The notes beneath the pieces were generated by a model. That model did no database searches, was not told where the DNA came from, and was given only the letters and a program-made list of their open reading frames with translations. 63,541 bases of DNA, from assembly GCF_000735695.2 (NCBI RefSeq), contig NZ_JASZ02000012.1:1-63541 (forward strand). Reading direction: 5' to 3'. Both the position numbers and the translations under genes were made by a program. Shown here one piece after another: positions 37,759-46,072 of this stretch (position 1 is its first letter; the number at the start of each line of letters is the position of its first letter). The stretch is from Kaistella haifensis DSM 19056 (GTDB lineage Bacteria > Bacteroidota > Bacteroidia > Flavobacteriales > Weeksellaceae).

Positions 37759-39012
37759 TTAATCTTCGTCTTCTCCTGCATTAGATAATTTTGCGTTTAC
37801 AAAAAATGCTCCTTTTACAACGATTTTGGCATTGACAGGAATTTGCTTGACAAAAGTTATTGCGGTATACCCCATATCAGATACCCCTTTCAATACTTCT
37901 ACTTTTTCAAAATTTATACTTGTCTTATCTTCTTTTTCATTTTTATCTCCCTCTTTATGATTTCCTTCTTCGTGATGTTCTTCTGCTTTTTTGTCGGTTT
38001 GTACGAAAATGAAGTACTTACCATCAGTATTTACGATGGCATCATTGGGAACTGCAGGTGCGGTTGTATTGCTTGAGCTTACAATCCCTGTTATGTTCAT
38101 TCCATCAATTAAACCTCCTTTATTTCCAATTACAGAACAATGAACAGAGATCGTCTTGTTATCGTTTGAAAATGATGAACCAATACTGTACACTTTTGCG
38201 TCATACTCCGCTTCTGGATTATTCGTTAGATAAAAGTGTACTACTTGTCCAACTTTTATTTTAGGTAAATCTTTTTCAAAAACTTGTAAATCTAAATGAA
38301 GTGAATTGTTGTCAATCACATCTAAAATTGGTGAAGCAATATCTACATAACTTCCAATCTGTGCGATAACATTACTCACATAACCACTAATTGGTGAAAC
38401 AATTACTAAGCCATCACGCAAATTACCATTATTTACTTTTGAAGGAGATATGCCCATTAATTGTAGTTGTCTTTGTATTGAAGCACGTTGGGTACGAAGC
38501 GAATTTAATTCTGTACTCGAACTTTGTAAATTCTTTTTGGCACCTGCATCATTATCAAACAATTCCTTTTGCCTGCGATATTCCTGTTCTGCAAAAGTAA
38601 TTCTACTATTTACCGTAAGATATTGTTCTTGAAGCCTTATAAAATCAGGATTTGAAATAGTTGCTACCACTTGTCCTTTTCTTATATAATCACCAATTTG
38701 TACAGGTAATCTTCTGATAATTCCACCATACAAAGAAGTTACTACTGCTTTACTGTTATTAGGAACACGCAGATTTCCATTCGCTTTTATAGTTGCAGTA
38801 AGTTCTTTCATTTCATAAGTTCCCAAAGTAATTCCAACCATTTTCATTTCTTCCTCTGTTAGCATTGCTATTGTTGGAGTTTCTTCTGTAGGTTTTTCTT
38901 TAGCTTCCGAATTAGGCTTTTCGGGTTCTACATTTTTCTTTTCATTATTACCACAACTCCATAAAAAAATAGCTAAGGCTGAATAGATGAATATATGTTT
39001 ATAAAATTTCAT
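37759..39012 (-). CDS. Periplasmic adaptor of a heavy-metal RND pump (CzcB-like)
   Basis: 417-residue lipoprotein (lipobox FLWSCGNN). Standard membrane-fusion layout: lipoyl halves (GGIIRRLPVQIGDYIRKGQVVATI and VSPISGYVSNVIAQIGSYVDI) around a coiled-coil hairpin, a beta-barrel, and a membrane-proximal domain. A His/Glu-rich insert (EEHHEEGNHKEGDKNEKEDK, about 350-370) probably binds metal. It links the inner-membrane pump to the outer-membrane channel. One base separates it from the pump gene. Confidence 0.88.
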   Translation of the reverse strand: MKFYKHIFIYSALAIFLWSCGNNEKKNVEPEKPNSEAKEKPTEETPTIAMLTEEEMKMVGITLGTYEMKELTATIKANGNLRVPNNSKAVVTSLYGGIIRRLPVQIGDYIRKGQVVATISNPDFIRLQEQYLTVNSRITFAEQEYRRQKELFDNDAGAKKNLQSSSTELNSLRTQRASIQRQLQLMGISPSKVNNGNLRDGLVIVSPISGYVSNVIAQIGSYVDIASPILDVIDNNSLHLDLQVFEKDLPKIKVGQVVHFYLTNNPEAEYDAKVYSIGSSFSNDNKTISVHCSVIGNKGGLIDGMNITGIVSSSNTTAPAVPNDAIVNTDGKYFIFVQTDKKAEEHHEEGNHKEGDKNEKEDKTSINFEKVEVLKGVSDMGYTAITFVKQIPVNAKIVVKGAFFVNAKLSNAGEDED

Positions 39013-39013
39013 A

Positions 39014-42000
39014 TTATTGGTTTATTAATGCATTTATATTGATGACCGATTCATTTACTTTTTGAATGGCTTCTAAGGATTTTAGTTGAATATTTGTAGC
39101 GGTTTGCAGGGCAAATAAGTATTCCATATAGCTAATTTCACCAGTCCTATACCCCAATTGTGCTGCTTTCACAATTTTTTCGGCGTTAGGGATGGCTTGA
39201 TTGCGATAGTATTCATACTGCCGAATATCTTGCTCATATTGACTTAATGTATTGGCCAATTGAGCAGAAATCTGTTGTTGCTGAAATTTTGCATTACTTT
39301 CCGCCATCTGTTTTTGAAAATCTAAAGATTGTATTCTTGCTTTTGTTGCTCCAAAAGTTAAAGGAATTGCAACACCAATATTTACGTAACTAAAACGGGT
39401 TCCAGAGTTTGCATAACGTTCACCATTTTTAAAATCTTGGATTCCGATCAATGATTGGTTGGTATATCCTAAAGTAAAATCCGGTAAACCTTCTGATTTT
39501 TCTACTTTTTTTGATTTTTCTAAAATTTCCATTTCTTGATAAAATGCTCGAATTGATGGATGTCTCGAAATTGTTGTGGAATCTACAATGGTTTCTATTC
39601 TCAACGGTTCATATTTTTTAGCCATTGAAATTTCAAAATTATCTTGAGTATTGAGTAAGATTTTTAATTGCTTGTAAGCGTTCCCTAGTAAAACAGTATT
39701 TTGCTGAAGCAACAAATTAATTTCTCCTTTCTGCGTTTCGGCTGTATTAATTTCAATTTTTTTAATATCTCCTGCGTTATAGCGAACAGTTGCAATTCGG
39801 ATAAAATCTTGATACAAACTATCTAACTTGCTTAATTCAGATTCATTATATTTTAAATATTCAATTTGATAATATAAAGTTCTGATCTGCTTTGCCATTT
39901 CATTCACGGATAATTCTTTTGAAATTTCTTTTCCTTTTATTTGTTCTTGCATAAGCTCTTTTCGAGCCTTAAAAAGTGTAGGAAATGGAATATTTTGTGA
40001 AATAGAATACGACTGATCGAATTTTGGACTGTTGTATTGCCCTAATTGTGCATCAAAATTTAATTTTGGAAGCTCATTTGCTGTTTTCTTCAGAGCTTTG
40101 GATGATTGAATGTCCAAATCGGATGCTTTAATACTTTGATTATTTTGTAATGCAATGTTTATCGCTTCATCAACAGTGGATAGATTTTTCGTCTGTGCGT
40201 TTGCTGTAAAACCTACTGATGATACCAGTAAAACAATGATGGTTGTAATGGGTTTCACTTTAAGTTTTCTTTTTAAATTAATTTTTGAATTGAAGATGAT
40301 ATACAATAAAGGCAGTACGAATAGGGTAAGGAATGTGGCAGTTACCAAGCCACCGATAACAACTGTAGCCAATGGTTTTTGTACCTCTGCACCTGCGCTA
40401 CTGCTCAAAGCCATTGGCAGAAATCCTAAACTGGCTACTGTTGCAGTCATCAAAACCGGTCTCAAACGGGTTTTAGTTCCTTCGATTACCCGTTTCAATA
40501 CATCTTTTTCTCCTTCTTTTTCTAATTGATTGAAAATACCTATCAATACAATTCCGTTAAGGACTGCAACGCCAAACAATGCAATAAATCCAATACCTGC
40601 GCTGATGCTAAAAGGCATTCCCCGAAGTAATAAAGCTAGTATTCCTCCAATTGCACTCATTGGGATAGCTGTAAAAATTAATCCGGCCTGTTTAAAGGAG
40701 CTGAATGTAAAGTAAAGCAATACAAATATCAATATTAAGGAAACAGGAACAGCTATCAGTAATCTATTGCTGGCTTCCTGTAAATTTTCAAACTGCCCAC
40801 CATAAGTGAAATAATATCCTGATGGTAATTTTACTTGGTTATTCAATTTTTTTTGAATTTCTTCTACTACACTTTGAACGTCTCTGTCTGCTACATTAAA
40901 ACCAATTACAATTCTTCGCTTTCCCGCTTCACGGCTTATCTGCGCCGGTCCTAATTTATAATCAATTGTAGCCACTTGTGATAGAGGAATTTGACTACCT
41001 ATGTTGGTGGGTATCATCATATTGTTTACATCTTCAATACTACCCCGGTAAGTACTATCTAAACGCACAACTAAATCAAATCTCCTTTCATTCTCAAAAA
41101 CCACACCTGCACTTTTTCCTGCAAATGCAGTACTCACAACATTATTTACATCTTCTACATTTACTCCATAATTGGCTAAACGAGTTCGGTCGTATTCAAT
41201 ATTAATTTGAGGTAGCCCACTTACCAGTTCTACTTGAGGTACTGTAACTCCCTTTACTGTTTGTATAACTTTGCTAACCTTATCGGCATTTAACGCTAGT
41301 GTATCTAAATTTTCTCCGAAAATCTTAATTGCAACATCTTGTTTTATCCCTGTCATAAGTTCGTTAAAACGCATTTGAATGGGTTGGCTTTTTTCGACAA
41401 TTATGCCAGGTATTACGGCTATTTTTTCTTCTATTGCATCGCCTAATTCATCGTATGTCCTTCCGGATTTCCATTCACTTTCAGGCTTAAGAATAATTAT
41501 TAAATCTGTTGCACTCGGAGGCATTGGGTCAGTAGGTACTTCACCAGCTCCAGTTCTACCTACCACCATTTTTACTTCATCAAATTGTTTGGCAATTCTC
41601 GAAGCAAGCATCGAAGTTTCTATACTTTGTGATAATGAGGTCTCAATAGGCATTTTAAATTCAAACGCATATTCTCCTTCTTGTAGCTGGGGTATAAATT
41701 CTCCTCCCATTCGGCTAAACAAGAAAATACTAACCGCAAATATGGCAATGGCGATACCCACGAACCAATACTTTATACTAATCGCTTTTTCAAGCAAAGG
41801 CTGATATTTTTTTTGTAACCAATTCATCATTCTGTCAGAAAAGGTTTCTTTATACGAAGGTTTTTTGGATAAGAACAAAGCACACATCATTGGTATGTAT
41901 GTTAAGGATAAAATCAAAGCTCCAAAAATGGCAAAACCTACAGTCTGTGCCATCGGACGGAACATTTTACCTTCAACACCCACTAACGTAAGAATAGGAA

Positions 42001-42664
42001 TGTAAACAATTAGTATAATGATTTCACCAAATGCTGCACTGCTACGAATTTTGGAGGCAGACAGGAAAACCTCTTCATCCATTTCGGTTTGTGTAAGCCT
42101 TTGTTTAGATTTCCGTAAGCCTAAGTGATGTAATGTGGCTTCCACAACAATTACTGCCCCATCTACAATCAACCCAAAATCTATGGCTCCCAAACTCATT
42201 AAATTGGCGCTTACACCAAACACATTCATCATCGCTAAGGCAAACAGCATTGCTAATGGAATAGCGGAAGCTACTATTAATCCGGCTCTAAAATTTCCTA
42301 AAAAAAGTACTAATACAAAGATAACAATCAACGCACCTTCTATCAGGTTTTTTTCTACGGTACTCATTGCCTTGTCAACTAAAACTGAACGGTCTATATA
42401 GGGTTCAATAATAATATCATCAGGTAATGACTTTTGTATAGTAGGAAGTTTTTCTTTTATTTTTTCAATTACATTATTGGCATTTTCGCCTTTTAACATC
42501 ATTACCACACCGCCTACTGCATCAACTTCTCCATTATATGTCATAGCCCCATATCTTACAGCATTACCAAATCGTACATCTGCCACATCTTTTATAAAAA
42601 TTGGAACACTGCCAGGATTATTTTTTACACTGATGTTTTTTATATCTTCTAATGATGTAACCAA
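39014..42664 (-). CDS. czcA: CzcA-type RND pump, C-terminal part fused to a TolC-like channel (frameshifted gene)
   Basis: 1,216 residues in this frame, the continuation of the fragment at 42649-43383; together they would form a pump of about 1,450 residues. The helix-4 signature DFGLIVDGAVIVVE is that of HME1-type Zn/Co/Cd pumps. After the last RND helices (around residue 800) a signal-like hydrophobic stretch (TTIIVLLVSSVGFTANAQ) leads to a complete outer-membrane efflux domain, a fusion usual in Bacteroidota. The frame here opens with a TTG and would lack the first pump helix, so it is unlikely to work alone. Confidence 0.85.
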   Translation of the reverse strand: MVTSLEDIKNISVKNNPGSVPIFIKDVADVRFGNAVRYGAMTYNGEVDAVGGVVMMLKGENANNVIEKIKEKLPTIQKSLPDDIIIEPYIDRSVLVDKAMSTVEKNLIEGALIVIFVLVLFLGNFRAGLIVASAIPLAMLFALAMMNVFGVSANLMSLGAIDFGLIVDGAVIVVEATLHHLGLRKSKQRLTQTEMDEEVFLSASKIRSSAAFGEIIILIVYIPILTLVGVEGKMFRPMAQTVGFAIFGALILSLTYIPMMCALFLSKKPSYKETFSDRMMNWLQKKYQPLLEKAISIKYWFVGIAIAIFAVSIFLFSRMGGEFIPQLQEGEYAFEFKMPIETSLSQSIETSMLASRIAKQFDEVKMVVGRTGAGEVPTDPMPPSATDLIIILKPESEWKSGRTYDELGDAIEEKIAVIPGIIVEKSQPIQMRFNELMTGIKQDVAIKIFGENLDTLALNADKVSKVIQTVKGVTVPQVELVSGLPQINIEYDRTRLANYGVNVEDVNNVVSTAFAGKSAGVVFENERRFDLVVRLDSTYRGSIEDVNNMMIPTNIGSQIPLSQVATIDYKLGPAQISREAGKRRIVIGFNVADRDVQSVVEEIQKKLNNQVKLPSGYYFTYGGQFENLQEASNRLLIAVPVSLILIFVLLYFTFSSFKQAGLIFTAIPMSAIGGILALLLRGMPFSISAGIGFIALFGVAVLNGIVLIGIFNQLEKEGEKDVLKRVIEGTKTRLRPVLMTATVASLGFLPMALSSSAGAEVQKPLATVVIGGLVTATFLTLFVLPLLYIIFNSKINLKRKLKVKPITTIIVLLVSSVGFTANAQTKNLSTVDEAINIALQNNQSIKASDLDIQSSKALKKTANELPKLNFDAQLGQYNSPKFDQSYSISQNIPFPTLFKARKELMQEQIKGKEISKELSVNEMAKQIRTLYYQIEYLKYNESELSKLDSLYQDFIRIATVRYNAGDIKKIEINTAETQKGEINLLLQQNTVLLGNAYKQLKILLNTQDNFEISMAKKYEPLRIETIVDSTTISRHPSIRAFYQEMEILEKSKKVEKSEGLPDFTLGYTNQSLIGIQDFKNGERYANSGTRFSYVNIGVAIPLTFGATKARIQSLDFQKQMAESNAKFQQQQISAQLANTLSQYEQDIRQYEYYRNQAIPNAEKIVKAAQLGYRTGEISYMEYLFALQTATNIQLKSLEAIQKVNESVININALINQ

Positions 42665-43383
42665 ACCAATACCTCTCTAACAAAATAAGCACTTGGTTTC
42701 TTATCAATATATGCTCCCCCTGTATTTTGGTTATTTTTTTCAAGAGCGTTGAAAATATCGGTAATACTTATATCCATAGCCTTTAAGCGATTAGGATTAA
42801 CAGCAACTTCATATTGCTTTAGCTCGCCACCAAAACTATTTACTTCTGCAATTCCGGGTGTACCATACAGTTGCCTTGCAACAATCCAGTCCTGCATTGT
42901 ACGAAGGTCTTTGGCATTGTATTTATTTTCACTTCCCTTTTTGGGATGTATTATATATTCGTATATCTGACCAAGCCCTGTACTGACCGGAGCCAGTTCA
43001 GGTGTTCCTATTCCGTTCGGAATTTTTTCTTCTGCTTCTTTCAGTTTTTCATTAATGAGCTGTCGGGCAAAATAAATGTCTACTTTTTCCTTAAATACAA
43101 CTGTAATTACGGACAAACCAAACCTAGAAATACTTCTGGTTTCTTCTAAATCGGGAATATTAGCAATGCTTTGCTCTATCGGAAAAGTTACTAATTGTTC
43201 TACTTCCTGAGCCGCCAATGTGGGGCAAACCGTAATTATTTGCACCTGATTATTTGTAATATCGGGTACGGCATCAATGGGTAATTTTGTGGCACTCCAC
43301 ACTCCCCAAATAATGAGCAACAATGTCATTATTCCAATGACGAGCTTGTTCTTAATGCTAAATTTTATGATACTGTCTAACAC
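42649..43383 (-). CDS. czcA: CzcA-type RND pump, N-terminal fragment (frameshifted gene)
   Basis: 244 residues: first membrane helix (LVIGIMTLLLIIWGVWSATK), the family motif LPIDAVPDITNNQVQI and the first porter subdomain (QWIVARQLYGTPGIAEVNSFGG-like). It runs in normal sequence to SAYFVR and then reads EVLVWLHH and stops, where homologues continue with RGIGLVTSLEDI. That continuation is found in the next frame at 42664, so one gene has been broken by a 2-base gain. Confidence 0.85.
   Translation of the reverse strand: MLDSIIKFSIKNKLVIGIMTLLLIIWGVWSATKLPIDAVPDITNNQVQIITVCPTLAAQEVEQLVTFPIEQSIANIPDLEETRSISRFGLSVITVVFKEKVDIYFARQLINEKLKEAEEKIPNGIGTPELAPVSTGLGQIYEYIIHPKKGSENKYNAKDLRTMQDWIVARQLYGTPGIAEVNSFGGELKQYEVAVNPNRLKAMDISITDIFNALEKNNQNTGGAYIDKKPSAYFVREVLVWLHH
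42673..42678 (-). other. Frameshift site in czcA (2-base gain)
   Basis: The plus strand reads CTCTCT (minus AGAGAG) where a shorter CTCT restores the frame, giving V-R-G-I-G-L-V-T-S. A dinucleotide slippage, or a sequencing error, explains it. Confidence 0.75.
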
Positions 43384-43423
43384 AATTCATTTGATTAATA
43401 ATTAATAATAATGGATATAAATA

Positions 43424-43444
43424 CTTTCTGTCCGTTACAGAAAG
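43424..43444. promoter_or_regulatory. Palindrome upstream of czcA
   Basis: CTTTCTGT/ACAGAAAG, perfect eight-base arms with a 5-base spacer, interleaved with CTGTCC/GGACAG. It lies 41 bases before the czcA start codon and could be the operator of the Fur-family or another metal regulator. The rest of the 150-base gap is AT-rich. Confidence 0.45.
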
Positions 43445-43533
43445 GACAGCTAAATGTGCAATTTAGATAATACACCTATCTAATAGTAAATGAATATATC
43501 ATCCATTACCAATAAATACATTTGCTGAAAATA

Positions 43534-43860
43534 TTAAGTATTAATCTTTGGCGGCTGCCAAATGTTTCCGTGATAATTGGAAATGAAATTGAAATTTTGA
43601 AGTGGGAATTTTTGTATCTTGCTAAGACTTGGCTTTGCCTCGTTTATTTTGAACGTTTGAAACGTAAAATTCACAACGGTATGACAAGTAGCACAAGAAC
43701 AAAAAGGACTGCATAAATCGCCGTTTTTCGTTTGACCATTGCTTGTATTAGAAAGCTCTGATTTTGAAGTATTACTGGTATCCATACCACACGCATCAGT
43801 ACACGGCATTACGGATAATGCCAGAAAATATATACTGAATATGAATATAAATAGTTTCAT
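43534..43860 (-). CDS. Small exported Cys-containing protein of the efflux cluster
   Basis: 108 residues with a signal peptide (MKLFIFIFSIYFLALSVMPC). It contains TDACGMD and the cluster GDLCSPFCSCATCHTVVNF, fit for metal binding, and ends NIWQPPKINT, similar to the end of the Cys-rich protein at 30461. Members of this sort (DUF6660-like) commonly sit next to Czc-type pumps in flavobacteria. Periplasmic metal handling is inferred. Confidence 0.72.
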   Translation of the reverse strand: MKLFIFIFSIYFLALSVMPCTDACGMDTSNTSKSELSNTSNGQTKNGDLCSPFCSCATCHTVVNFTFQTFKINEAKPSLSKIQKFPLQNFNFISNYHGNIWQPPKINT

Positions 43861-43915
43861 CAGCTACAAATATAAATAAATAGATTGTGCAATAGAATTG
43901 CAAAGTTGAAAAAAT

Positions 43916-44326
43916 CTATTTGTTACATTTGTCGCATTTCCCCTTAAGAACTAAATTAGCTCCATCTAATTTAAAGTTTTGAGGAACTTCGATGTTCGGA
44001 ATTTCTGTTTCAGTAAGGCAAAAAGTATGTTTGCAGTCGGTACAATAAAAATGTGTGTGCAGTTCTGATAAATTACAATTGCATCCTGATTGGCAAAGTG
44101 CGTATTTAATCACTCCGCTTCCATCATCAATGGTATGGACAAGTTTGTATTCCAGGAATACTTTAAGTGTTCTGAAGAGAGTAATATTATCTGCTTTTTC
44201 AAACTGTTCTGCCAGCTCTTTATGACTTACTGCATATTGTTGTTTCAATAACTTTTCAACCACCAACAAACGCATAGCGGTGGGTTTTATAGCTTTTTGC
44301 AGTAAAATTTTTTCTAATTCAGTCAT
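43916..44326 (-). CDS. Fur-family transcriptional regulator
   Basis: 136 residues. Winged-helix N-terminus (KPTAMRLLVVEKLLKQ, then DNITLFRTLKVFLEYKLVHTI) and the metal/dimerisation half with HTHFYCTDCKHTFCL and GKCDKC, i.e. two CxxC pairs for structural zinc and the HxHF sensing element. This fits a Zur-like zinc sensor, though specificity cannot be read reliably. It follows the gene at 44333 by six bases and is well placed to control the Czc cluster. Confidence 0.87.
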   Translation of the reverse strand: MTELEKILLQKAIKPTAMRLLVVEKLLKQQYAVSHKELAEQFEKADNITLFRTLKVFLEYKLVHTIDDGSGVIKYALCQSGCNCNLSELHTHFYCTDCKHTFCLTETEIPNIEVPQNFKLDGANLVLKGKCDKCNK

Positions 44327-44332
44327 TGTGAT

Positions 44333-44671
44333 TTAATTTTCTATCGTCCAATCATCATTATCGTCCTCGTCAACTGATATTTGCTCAATGATGCTGTTTG
44401 CTGCACTGTCAGAGTATGTACCATAACCATTTACGAAAACACCTTTTGCTCCATCTTTTTGGTTTCTCATCGCATATAAGATAGCCTCATCTTCCAAGTC
44501 ATTAAGCCCAGTAAAACGATAAATTTTATCAATAACAATGTCCCTTAAATTAACTTTCTCTCCGTCTATTTTGTACGAAATGTTTTCTTCCAATAGATTA
44601 AAGTCTTCCATATAACCCCTTTGTCTTAGTACTTCAATTACTTCTGATAATGTTTTTTCTGTTGATAGCAT
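44333..44671 (-). CDS. Small conserved protein of metal operons (second DLRQRGY-family copy)
   Basis: 112 residues, paralogue of the gene at 29128-29433: VIEVLRQRGYMEDFNLLEEN, KIYRFTGLNDLEDEAILYAM and GAKGVFVNGYGTYSDSA align throughout. The tail is very acidic (DEDDNDDW). Function unknown; it is co-transcribed with the Fur-family regulator. Confidence 0.72.
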   Translation of the reverse strand: MLSTEKTLSEVIEVLRQRGYMEDFNLLEENISYKIDGEKVNLRDIVIDKIYRFTGLNDLEDEAILYAMRNQKDGAKGVFVNGYGTYSDSAANSIIEQISVDEDDNDDWTIEN

Positions 44672-44740
44672 AAGTATTCTTCTTAAATTTTTGAAAATAT
44701 TTTTTGAAAAAACTGAACATTTTTTTCTCTTAATTGGTTT

Positions 44741-44950
44741 CTAATAGCAACATTTTTTATCCTGTTGTATTGATGGACAAGGAACACTGGCATAACTACA
44801 ATACACACAACAATCGCCTTGTAATGGTTTTAATCTTGTCTTGCAATTTTCACATTCATAAAAATATTGGCAAGCATCTGTTGGCATTGTTTCCTCTTTT
44901 TTGTATCCGCAATTTGGGCAAGTTATAATTGATTGTAATTTAATTTCCAT
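44741..44950 (-). CDS. GDCCVYCSY-family Cys-rich protein
   Basis: 69 residues with ten-plus cysteines: CPNCGYKKEE, CENCKTRL, GDCCVYCSYASVPCP and CC near the end. The first pairs resemble a zinc ribbon, the GDCCVYCSY block is a recognisable small family found after MerT-type transporters. Its start codon overlaps the end of the merTP gene. Likely binds the metal imported or sensed by that unit. Confidence 0.8.
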   Translation of the reverse strand: MEIKLQSIITCPNCGYKKEETMPTDACQYFYECENCKTRLKPLQGDCCVYCSYASVPCPSIQQDKKCCY

Positions 44951-45552
44951 TATGATATAATTTTACTTTTTAGTGATTTATAACCTGTCGAATTGATAGC
45001 TTTTTCAATTTCTATAATACTTGTTTGTTTGTTGTCAAACTTAACAATGGCATTGCCTTTCTCATAAGAAACCACAACTTCCACAATTCCTTTTAGTTTA
45101 CTAACTTCCGTTTTAACGTGGTGTTCACAACCTGAACAAGTCATTCCTTTGATTGTAAACTCAACTTTCTGAATTTTGGAAGTTTGGGTAATAATTGCTT
45201 TACTTTCGGTCTTTGGAAAAAAAATGTGAGCATAAAGCGGAAATGATAAAAGTAAAGCCGCCATAACGGTAATAATTCCTAAAAATGATTTTGTTTTCAT
45301 AAAGTTTGATTTTTCAGTTGTTTCACAGTTGCAGTCAATTTTCTTTTGCGGTTTCAGTTTTTGATACCAAGCAAAAGCAAGCACTAAAATAGTTAACCCG
45401 ATAAAATATGGACGAAAAGGTTCGAGCCAAGAGAAAGTTGAAGCAAGTCCACTTGTTCCTGCTATGAGAGCCAAAACAGGTGTAATGCAACATAATGAAG
45501 CTGCTATTGCTGTCAAAAGTCCAGTCCCAATTAGTTTTCCGTCCGTTACCAT
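44950..45552 (-). CDS. Mercuric transport fusion protein MerTP
   Basis: 200 residues. The first 75 are MerT-like: two helices with the metal-relay pair SLCCITPVLALIAGTSGLAS and a third segment. A second membrane anchor (about 90-112) leads to a MerP/HMA domain with IKGMTCSGCEHHV. This one-chain transporter moves Hg(II) (possibly other soft metals) into the cytosol, where mercuric reductase normally acts. No merA is seen in the window. Overlaps the arsR-like gene by seven bases. Confidence 0.88.
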   Translation of the reverse strand: MVTDGKLIGTGLLTAIAASLCCITPVLALIAGTSGLASTFSWLEPFRPYFIGLTILVLAFAWYQKLKPQKKIDCNCETTEKSNFMKTKSFLGIITVMAALLLSFPLYAHIFFPKTESKAIITQTSKIQKVEFTIKGMTCSGCEHHVKTEVSKLKGIVEVVVSYEKGNAIVKFDNKQTSIIEIEKAINSTGYKSLKSKIIS

Positions 45553-45923
45553 ATTGTTTCTAAATTTTTTTTATCGTCAAGTATTTTAAAAAATGGGTCC
45601 AACATTTTCTCATACTCTTTTGTCAATGAGTAAAAAATGGTTTGCGCCTCTCTTTCGGTTTCAATAAGCTTTCGGTCTTTAAGTTTTCTCAAGTGCTGAG
45701 AAATCGCTGAAATTGTCATTCCAAGAATTTCACTCACATCACAAACACAAAGTCGTTTTTCTTCATAAAGAAGAAACAGAATTTTCAGTCTTACATTGTT
45801 TCCAGTCAATTCAAGTGCGTTCGACAAATAGTCAAACGAACTGTGGAGTTCCGAAACTCTTTCTTTACAGCGATTGATTTGTTTAATGTCTGCCTGTTGT
45901 CGTTTACAAGAAGTATTATCCAT
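45546..45923 (-). CDS. ArsR/SmtB-family metalloregulator
   Basis: 125 residues. Winged helix with the alpha-3 metal motif RLCVCDVSEILGM (the ELCVCD type used by ArsR/CadC/CmtR-like sensors) and recognition helix AISQHLRKLKDRKLIE. Further cysteines at the N-terminus (SCKRQQ, NRCKERV) could complete the site. Typically a repressor released by metal. First gene of the unit with merTP; a fitting operator lies just upstream. Confidence 0.9.
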   Translation of the reverse strand: MDNTSCKRQQADIKQINRCKERVSELHSSFDYLSNALELTGNNVRLKILFLLYEEKRLCVCDVSEILGMTISAISQHLRKLKDRKLIETEREAQTIFYSLTKEYEKMLDPFFKILDDKKNLETIW

Positions 45924-45927
45924 AATG

Positions 45928-45959
45928 CAAATGTAACTAATTTGTTTATTTAAGCAAAT
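45928..45959 (-). promoter_or_regulatory. Promoter and operator of the ArsR-MerTP unit
   Basis: On the minus strand TTTG (45958-45955), 19 bases, then TACATTTG (45935-45928) make a complete Bacteroidota promoter. The palindrome ATTTGTTTA/TAAGCAAAT (45940-45959, one mismatch, 2-base centre) overlaps its -33 part, the classic place for an ArsR-family repressor. Confidence 0.65.
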
Positions 45960-46072
45960 GCTAAATTATGAGTATTAAAATTTGGCATTTTATATGTTGA
46001 CGTAATGGTGCTGTTACTTTTAATTCTTCTAACAATATATTAATAGAAAAATCACAAAAATATTTAGTATAA

